DNA of 47,104 bases from Bacteroidota bacterium (GTDB lineage: Bacteria > Bacteroidota > Bacteroidia > NS11-12g > UBA955): positions 1 through 47,104 of the forward strand of contig VGFS01000013.1 in the NCBI GenBank assembly GCA_016868785.1, given 5' to 3'. The stretch's first letter is position 1. Each line of letters starts with the position of its first letter. A program made the position numbers and the translations under genes. The notes below the pieces were generated by a model. The model had not been told where the DNA came from. It did no database searches and worked only from the letters and a program-made list of their open reading frames with translations. This document shows positions 41,551 through 47,104 of this stretch, piece after piece.

Positions 41551-42686
41551 GTGATTTTCTTTGAAAAGAAGGCGTTGATGCCAACCAATACGTACCAGAA
41601 CGACTCAAAAAGATTGAAAACGGGGTAAAGGGGTATGGATTTGTGCATTTGGAGCAGTTTGCCTTTTTTGTGGTATATGATCCACTCTGGGGTGAGTTTG
41701 AGCACCAACGCAGTAACGGGCCACAGCCAGTGCGAACCCAAGATGAACCATAGGATGATGCCAACCCAGAAGAAGATTTGTGCCATGGGATGGATGGCGA
41801 GCAATTGTTTCACGCCGGGTTGGTAGGATTTTCCAATCCACATGTGTCGCTTTTTTTGTTTCCAATAGGCTTTCCAAGTTTTTGGGCCTTCTGTATATGT
41901 AAAAGCCTCGGGATTGATACAATTTGTGGTATTGGAAGGCGTGGCCGCTTCTTGAACGAAAAGGTCGTCGTCGCCTGCCGGCAGATGGTAGTGGCTACTG
42001 AAACCCTTCACACTGTCATAAACGGAACGTGTATATGCCAGGTTTCTACCTACACCCATGTAGGGTTTTCCTGCTGCGGCCAGCCCCAAGTAGTGCAATG
42101 CGGTTAGTAAATTTTCGTGTTGGATCAAGCCGGCTAAGAAACCGGTGCCTGTCCGCACGGGGGATACCCCCAATACGATGTGGTTTTCATGACCCAGTTT
42201 TGTGGCCATATGCTTTAGCCACTGATCGCTGCTGGGAATACAATCAACATCGGTAAAAATAAAGTATTGGTATTGGGCTTTTTTGATGGCCAAGGTAAGG
42301 GCGAGTTTTTTGCCACCCATTTTCACGAAATCGGCATCCAAAGAAACCACTTTTAGCTTGGGATGGATTTGCTGTTGTTCAATCAGGAATAGTGGTGTGT
42401 CATCGGTGCTGCGGTCGTTTGCCACGATGACTTCAAAATTGGGATAGTCTTGTGCAAGCCATTGGGGAAGATGATTTTCAAGTTGTGTTCTTGCATTTCT
42501 ACTGGCAACGATGACACTGATGCCGGGGGCGTTGCTATTGACCGATTGCGTTTCGGTGCGTTTGACCCGTAAAAAATAGCCAAACAAAAAGATTAGGATG
42601 AAAACCATGGCCAACCCCACCACGATGGCGAAGGAGAGATCGGATCGTTCAAACGTTAATTGTTGTATAAATGCGTCGAAGTTCAA
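41544..42686 (-). CDS. Membrane-bound family 2 glycosyltransferase
   Basis: 380 residues. An N-terminal membrane helix (FAIVVGLAMVFILIFLFGYFL) precedes a GT-A domain with ISVIVASRNARTQLENHL, VIVANDRSTDDTPLFLI and FIFTDVDCIPSSDQWL (DxD motif). A KTWKAYWKQKKRHMW motif comes next, and two hydrophobic helices close the protein. It resembles the processive/GT2_3 membrane transferases. The start codon is TTG at 42686, preceded by a promoter element at 42707-42714; no ATG precedes the helix. Sugar and acceptor unknown. It is co-transcribed with rsmG. Confidence 0.88.
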   Translation of the reverse strand: MNFDAFIQQLTFERSDLSFAIVVGLAMVFILIFLFGYFLRVKRTETQSVNSNAPGISVIVASRNARTQLENHLPQWLAQDYPNFEVIVANDRSTDDTPLFLIEQQQIHPKLKVVSLDADFVKMGGKKLALTLAIKKAQYQYFIFTDVDCIPSSDQWLKHMATKLGHENHIVLGVSPVRTGTGFLAGLIQHENLLTALHYLGLAAAGKPYMGVGRNLAYTRSVYDSVKGFSSHYHLPAGDDDLFVQEAATPSNTTNCINPEAFTYTEGPKTWKAYWKQKKRHMWIGKSYQPGVKQLLAIHPMAQIFFWVGIILWFILGSHWLWPVTALVLKLTPEWIIYHKKGKLLQMHKSIPLYPVFNLFESFWYVLVGINAFFSKKITW

Positions 42687-42706
42687 AGTGATTCAGTAAT
42701 GCGAAA

Positions 42707-42714
42707 CAAAATTA
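42707..42714 (-). promoter_or_regulatory. -7 promoter element of the GT2-rsmG unit
   Basis: TAATTTTG (leftward) matches TAnnTTTG, 20 bases before the TTG start. The rest of the 147-bp gap to the bestrophin gene's end shows nothing recognisable. Confidence 0.5.
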
Positions 42715-42833
42715 ACCCGTTGCCGTGAAATTGGAACCGATGGGGATTGATTGGGGAAAAGGTTTGGGGCGATGGATGGGAATTTTACCCACGCATTTGT
42801 TGTGAAGTAGATGGTCAATTGCGATAATAAACA

Positions 42834-43742
42834 CTATCGGTTCAGCAGCAATTCTTCGGTGCTAATGTTGATGTTCTTAGCCATGGCCTCCGTGGGTAGG
42901 TCGCTGTCGTCGCCGTTGAAAGGATTCTCGATTTCTTCCGCGATGAGCTCAATGCTTGCCAAAACATACAACACAAACATGGTTACGGGTGCAATTAAGA
43001 AGTACAACTGCGTGCTGTAAACGATGGGGAAAATCATCACATACAAAAAGATGAATTTCTTGATGAATATCGAGTAAGTGAAAGGGATGGGGGTGTTTTT
43101 GATGCGTTCACAACCCCCGCAAACATCCATGAGTTTGTTGATTTCCGCTTTGAAGTGTTCCATTTCAAGGTCTGTGAGGAGTCCGTGTTTGATGTCTGTT
43201 TTTAGCGCCGCCATAAACAACTTGGCGATGGCCTGCGGTTGATGGCGGGCCGATTTAATCTCCTTCAAATCCGGCGCAGCCGGGTGGCTGCCTGGGATTT
43301 CTGTGAAAAAGTGTGCAGGGATTTTTCTGTCTTGCAGGTGAAATCGCAAAGCCACGGGAAACATGCCCAGCAGCGTTTGGTAATATTGTCTTCTGGCGGT
43401 GTCATCGACGGGTAGGGTCGCGTTTAAGTGAATGCACAAGTTGCGAATGGCATTGGTGAGCTCTCCCCAAAGTTTGCGTCCATCCCACCATCGATCGTAG
43501 GCGGTGTTGGTGCGGAAAACCAGGAATAACGACAGGGTAAAGCCCAATATCGAGTAGATAATCCCAATGTTGGAGGCCATGGCAACACTTTTGTAGTCCT
43601 TGAACAGCACCGTTTCGATGTATGCCCAACCTGCGCTGTAGAAGCCAACCCCCAACAGCAGGGGCCAAAGACGTTTCATGGTTTCTGCTTTGTGTATCTT
43701 GAAAATGAACGTGAACCAATCTTTGGGGTTGTAGGTGATCAT
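42834..43742 (-). CDS. Bestrophin family chloride-channel-like protein
   Basis: 302 residues, RFP-TM/bestrophin (YneE) family, forming pentameric anion channels in the inner membrane. Seen: SLFLVFRTNTAYDRWWDGRKLWGELTN, IKNTPIPFTYSIFIKKFIFLY (pore-lining region) and ELIAEEIENPFNGDDSDLP (the acidic segment), with four hydrophobic segments. The promoter and two inverted repeats are just upstream. Ion specificity is inferred from family. Confidence 0.88.
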   Translation of the reverse strand: MITYNPKDWFTFIFKIHKAETMKRLWPLLLGVGFYSAGWAYIETVLFKDYKSVAMASNIGIIYSILGFTLSLFLVFRTNTAYDRWWDGRKLWGELTNAIRNLCIHLNATLPVDDTARRQYYQTLLGMFPVALRFHLQDRKIPAHFFTEIPGSHPAAPDLKEIKSARHQPQAIAKLFMAALKTDIKHGLLTDLEMEHFKAEINKLMDVCGGCERIKNTPIPFTYSIFIKKFIFLYVMIFPIVYSTQLYFLIAPVTMFVLYVLASIELIAEEIENPFNGDDSDLPTEAMAKNINISTEELLLNR

Positions 43743-43746
43743 GGAG

Positions 43747-43754
43747 CAAAATTA
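43747..43754 (-). promoter_or_regulatory. -7 promoter element of the bestrophin gene
   Basis: TAATTTTG (leftward) matches TAnnTTTG, 4 bases before the ATG. Two inverted repeats lie directly behind it: ATCGA-CTA-TCGAT at 43755-43767 and ATCAAT-N8-ATTGAT at 43771-43790, possible operators. Confidence 0.55.
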
Positions 43755-43790
43755 ATCGACTATCGATGAAATCAATAGTTTGTCATTGAT

Positions 43791-44073
43791 ATTGAGTCGG
43801 TCTTTGTTAAGATAGGGGGTGCTGCATAATTATATTCGATTTTAATCATAACAAGTAGCCCCCCCATTCTCATGTGAATATGATGTGGTAAGGGGTTGAA
43901 AATTGGGGAAGAAAGTGCTATTCTCAGATGTAATGACAGCAATTGATGATAAACTGCGTAAACTAATGCGCACTAGATTGTCGTTGCAATAGGAAAAATC
44001 GTTGATATAGGATAATTTCGTAAAGCGTTCTTGGAAGATTATTGAACACTCTGGACCCCAGTTATTTGAGGCC
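43791..44073. other. Gene-free stretch
   Basis: Between the bestrophin promoter region and the tRNA terminator I see no credible gene. The one longer leftward frame (43842-44075) has no family resemblance and runs into the terminator. The stretch is A/T-rich. Confidence 0.6.
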
Positions 44074-44106
44074 ATAAAAAAAGCCCCAAATTTCTTTGAG
44101 GCTTTT
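44074..44106 (-). terminator. Intrinsic terminator of the tRNA pair
   Basis: Hairpin (44079-44090 with 44095-44106) right after tRNA-Pro, with a U-run in the leftward RNA. Its single mismatch is a G-U pair only in that RNA, as in the terminator at 440-468. Confidence 0.82.
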
Positions 44107-44110
44107 AAAG

Positions 44111-44187
<77 letters not shown>

Positions 44188-44205
44188 AGATTTCACAATA
44201 CTGGG

Positions 44206-44279
44206 CGACCCCGACAGGATTCGAACCTGTGACCTACTGCTTAGAAGGCAGTTGCTCTATCCAGCTGAGCTACGAGGTC
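44206..44279 (-). tRNA. tRNA-Arg (TCT)
   Basis: Full cloverleaf reading leftward: acceptor GACCTCG with CGGGGTC, D-arm TAGCTCAG, anticodon TCT on an ACTGC stem, T-loop TTCGAAT. CCA is not encoded. It precedes tRNA-Pro by 18 bases, so one transcript is likely. Confidence 0.95.
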
Positions 44280-44296
44280 TTTCCGTATCGGAGGTG

Positions 44297-44304
44297 CAAA
44301 GGTA
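44297..44304 (-). promoter_or_regulatory. -7 promoter element of the tRNA-Arg/tRNA-Pro unit
   Basis: TACCTTTG (leftward) matches TAnnTTTG, 17 bases before the tRNA-Arg 5' end. Confidence 0.6.
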
Positions 44305-44453
44305 ATAGAAAACAATGAGATATTGTGAGAGTTTGAAAAAATACGGAAGTCGTCGAATTGTTTGTTATATTATCCATCGCCGCGAAAAAAATCCAACAGA
44401 ATCATAGATATTGCAGGTGTTGAACGCAGGGAAAAAATCCCATCTTAGAGCCC

Positions 44454-47087
44454 ATGAACACCGCCCTTTTTAAATTCCGTGATATCAAAACCTACTCCAG
44501 TATCGAGTGGTTGGCAAACAATACCAAAAAATACCGCGCCGTTTTCGAGGAAATGGAAGTAGCCTACGTCTATTGTGAGGTTACACTTTACAATAAACGC
44601 TTCGATGAAGACGCTTGGACGCTGAATTTGCGCATGCGATGCATCGACGAGAAAAACAACGAAATTTGTTACCTCAACTGCGATCGTCCCGTGCAACCCG
44701 TAGAATCTGTGATCTATGTGCGTGAAGGTTGGGGCGTGAAAACCCCAGGAACCTACTGGAAAGAAGGCGTTTATCGCTGGGAAGCCATCGTGGATGATGA
44801 AGTTATCGCTACCAAAACCTTTTACATCCAAAATGTGGGCGTCATGCGCACCGCCAACCCGTATTTTAAAATTGATACGGTGAAATTGTACGAGTCTACC
44901 AGTGGAGATACGGATCTGTCCGACAGAAAATATTACAGCGTATTCAACGCCATGAGTACCCGTTATGTGTGGATTGAACTGAATTTGGATAACCTTACCC
45001 GCAAAACCAAGGACCTTGCCATTGAGCTTCTGTTCAACTATCGCACGGCCAGTGGATACCTCAAAGGCAGTGTGTCGAAGATCTTTTTTGTGAAACCTGA
45101 GGATGATCAGTTTACCGTAACCATTGGGTGGGGGAGCGACGTCATCGGGACATGGTCGCGCGGAGAATATTTTGCTGAAGTCATCTTCATGGATCACATG
45201 TTGGCCCAAGTGCCATTCGAAATTGGTGAGGATTATGTGGCAGCCACGGAAGAGGATTTTGTGCCGCTAACGCAAATTGAATATGTGCACCTGGACGATT
45301 TGCTTGAAGAGGCCGAAGAAAATGCCTCCGACATTGAAGCCGGACAGCAAAGTTCCGTTCAAGGCATCGAGCAAATCATGCATGAACTCGATGAGCTTAC
45401 GGGTTTGGATCCCATCAAAAAGAAAATTCGTGAGTATTCCGATTATCTGCGTTTTGTGGCGCTCCGACGTGAAAAAGGGTTCGATGAAAACGACAAAATC
45501 AACCTACATGCCGTATTTAAGGGCAACCCAGGTACCGGTAAAACCACAGTGGCCCGATTGCTAGGGAAAATCTACAAAGAAATGGGGCTTTTGAAAAAAG
45601 GACATGTGATTGAAGTGGATCGGTCCGATTTGGTCGCCGAATACATCGGTCAGACCGCCCCCAAAACCAAAGAAGCCATCAAAAAAGCCAAAGATGGTGT
45701 TCTGTTTATCGATGAAGCCTATGCCCTGGCAAGGAAGGATGAAGACAACAAGGACTTCGGCAAAGAAGCCATTGAAATCCTGCTGAAAGAACTGTCAGAT
45801 GCCACCGATATTGCCATCATCGTGGCGGGATATCCCGAAGAAATGGATGTGTTTTTGGAGTCGAATCCCGGATTGAAGTCGCGCTTTGTCATGCAATATG
45901 AATTCCCCGACTACACGCCCCAAGAATTGGTGAAAATTGCGGCGTTTGCCGCAGAAAAACGGTCGGTGAAGTTCGATGAAGGCGCCACGAAAGTGTTTCA
46001 AAAGTACCTGACCGACAAATACCGCGATCGCGACAAGTTTTTTGGCAATGCCCGTTTGGTGAATTCCATGGTGGATGAGGCCAAAATGAACTTTGGCCTG
46101 CGCATCATGAAGTCGGAACACCCAGAAAATTTGGATGCAGCTACGCTGTCGACCATCACCGAGTTAGACCTCAAACGCATTTTTGATTTGCACGAAGGTA
46201 TTTTGCCGGAGATTCCGATCGACGAGGATTTGCTGAAAGAGGCGATGCTCAAATTGCGCGGCATGATTGGGTTGGATCAGGTGAAACACGACATCGAAGA
46301 GTTGGTGAAGTTGGTGCGCTTTTACAAGAGTTTGGGCAAGGATGTACGCAAAATTTTCTCTTTGCACAGCGTTTTTAGTGGCAACCCCGGAACAGGGAAA
46401 ACCACTGTGGCCCGCATTCTGGCGCAGATTTACAAAGCCCTCGGCATTTTGGAGCGTGGTCATTTGGTGGAGTGCGACCGACAGAGTTTGGTGGGTGGAT
46501 ACGTTGGTCAGACTGCCATTAAAACCTCAGAACTCATCAACAAGTCGATGGGCGGGGTATTGTTCATTGATGAGGCGTACAGCTTGAGCGATGGTGGCAG
46601 CAACGATTTCGGCAGAGAAGCCATTGAGACGCTGTTGAAGCGCATGGAAGACCGCAGGGGTGAGTTCATTGTGATTGCCGCGGGTTATACCCAAAACATG
46701 GAGAAATTCATGGAGTCGAATCCAGGATTGAAGTCGCGCTTCGACCGGGTCTTCCAATTCCGGGATTACAATGCAGACGATTTGTATACCATCGCGTTGA
46801 ATCAACTGCGCGACCACAACATCACACCGGAACCCAAAGCCGCGGACCATTTGATGAAGTACATCGACTTCATGTACAAGACCCGCGACAAGTATTTTGG
46901 CAATGGTAGGGCGGTGCGTAAGGTGATTGAAGAGGCCATCCGCAATCAGCATTTGCGATTGAGCGAATTGGCGAAGGCCAAGTATACCAAAAAAGCGATT
47001 GAGACGCTCACTTACGACGATGTGGAGGAGTTTACCACTGAGGTGAAACCCAACATGGCATCGGGCGGGATTGGATTTAAGGTATAA
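44454..47087 (+). CDS. Tandem AAA+ ATPase (CbxX/SpoVK type) with duplicated N-terminal beta module
   Basis: 877 residues. Residues about 5-130 and 135-265 look like two copies of one beta-rich module: both contain an aromatic/acidic strand (VAYVYCEVTLYN and TRYVWIELNLDN), and both end in a GxY strand pair (TYWKEGVYRWEAIV and TWSRGEYFAEVIF). An acidic linker follows (EEAEENASDIEAGQQ). Two CbxX/CfqX-type AAA+ domains come next, with Walker A GNPGTGKTT at about 357 and 643, Walker B GVLFIDEAYAL and GVLFIDEAYSL, and arginine-finger regions NPGLKSRF in both. No signal peptide or membrane segment: a cytoplasmic remodelling machine. Its target is unknown. The EccA and CbbX relatives suggest remodelling of a protein complex. 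It lies alone here, and what follows is outside the window. Confidence 0.88.
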   Translation: MNTALFKFRDIKTYSSIEWLANNTKKYRAVFEEMEVAYVYCEVTLYNKRFDEDAWTLNLRMRCIDEKNNEICYLNCDRPVQPVESVIYVREGWGVKTPGTYWKEGVYRWEAIVDDEVIATKTFYIQNVGVMRTANPYFKIDTVKLYESTSGDTDLSDRKYYSVFNAMSTRYVWIELNLDNLTRKTKDLAIELLFNYRTASGYLKGSVSKIFFVKPEDDQFTVTIGWGSDVIGTWSRGEYFAEVIFMDHMLAQVPFEIGEDYVAATEEDFVPLTQIEYVHLDDLLEEAEENASDIEAGQQSSVQGIEQIMHELDELTGLDPIKKKIREYSDYLRFVALRREKGFDENDKINLHAVFKGNPGTGKTTVARLLGKIYKEMGLLKKGHVIEVDRSDLVAEYIGQTAPKTKEAIKKAKDGVLFIDEAYALARKDEDNKDFGKEAIEILLKELSDATDIAIIVAGYPEEMDVFLESNPGLKSRFVMQYEFPDYTPQELVKIAAFAAEKRSVKFDEGATKVFQKYLTDKYRDRDKFFGNARLVNSMVDEAKMNFGLRIMKSEHPENLDAATLSTITELDLKRIFDLHEGILPEIPIDEDLLKEAMLKLRGMIGLDQVKHDIEELVKLVRFYKSLGKDVRKIFSLHSVFSGNPGTGKTTVARILAQIYKALGILERGHLVECDRQSLVGGYVGQTAIKTSELINKSMGGVLFIDEAYSLSDGGSNDFGREAIETLLKRMEDRRGEFIVIAAGYTQNMEKFMESNPGLKSRFDRVFQFRDYNADDLYTIALNQLRDHNITPEPKAADHLMKYIDFMYKTRDKYFGNGRAVRKVIEEAIRNQHLRLSELAKAKYTKKAIETLTYDDVEEFTTEVKPNMASGGIGFKV

Positions 47088-47104
47088 GGCTTATTCCCAA
47101 CGGT

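Noticed and set aside
43842-44075. 77-residue leftward frame
   Set aside because: No family resemblance, unusual composition, and it begins inside the tRNA terminator.
44454-47087. The tandem AAA+ protein as a defence system
   Set aside because: No effector, nuclease or other defence gene is beside it within the window, so the idea has no support here.

Overview
The window is a gene-dense piece of a Bacteroidota chromosome. Four things point there: a secreted protein with a gliding-motility/type IX secretion (T9SS) C-terminal sorting domain, a GldB-like gliding lipoprotein, several genes preceded by the Bacteroidota -7 promoter element TAnnTTTG with almost no Shine-Dalgarno sequences, and families typical of the phylum (DUF5683 beside parAB, PorT-like beta-barrels, START-like). 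Composition looks even, with no phage, insertion sequence, rRNA or CRISPR. It reads as core genome plus a short odd stretch at the left edge.

Layout. 1-470: a large imperfect palindrome resembling an integron attC, a doubtful small ORF, then tRNA-Met with its terminator. 619-9000: GT9 glycosyltransferase, a 1209-residue T9SS-type adhesin-like protein, a BI-1/YccA membrane protein, and the leftward operon parA-parB-DUF5683-TPR. 9012-14420: an orphan peptide-binding lipoprotein, MlaE/MlaF-like lipid transporter parts, and recG. 14448-17219: operon fabG-tatC-rpiB-miaE. 17216-26964: ZIP transporter, beta-barrel protein, acyl-CoA reductase, arginase-like hydrolase, a GT39/PAP2 pair, START-like protein, M20 amidohydrolase and dnaG. 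27026-34842: a secreted glucosaminidase-like protein behind a sigma-54-type promoter, MFS transporter, NAD synthetase, PorT-like protein, GldB, thioesterase, methyltransferase, SDR and a SUI1 factor. 34981-43742: lipoprotein MsrA, PAP2, pckA, alaS, rsmG, GT2 and a bestrophin. 44111-47087: tRNA-Pro and tRNA-Arg, then a tandem AAA+ ATPase whose N-terminal half is also duplicated.

How it works together. Envelope functions dominate: T9SS/gliding, beta-barrels, Mla-type lipid transport, and polyprenyl-linked glycosyl transfer. They are interleaved with replication and repair (parAB, recG, dnaG), tRNA and translation genes (miaE, alaS, rsmG, SUI1, tRNAs) and central metabolism (pckA, nadE, rpiB).

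What stands out is mostly regulatory architecture rather than a new gene cluster: a perfect 21-bp palindrome that appears to be a two-way leaderless promoter between recG and fabG; an exact -24/-12 (sigma-54) promoter; convergent genes whose stop codons share one TTAA; a family of tiny GC-rich hairpins, three of them inside genes; and a 10-bp-pitch ATCG repeat. The least explained protein is the double-duplicated AAA+ ATPase at the right edge.
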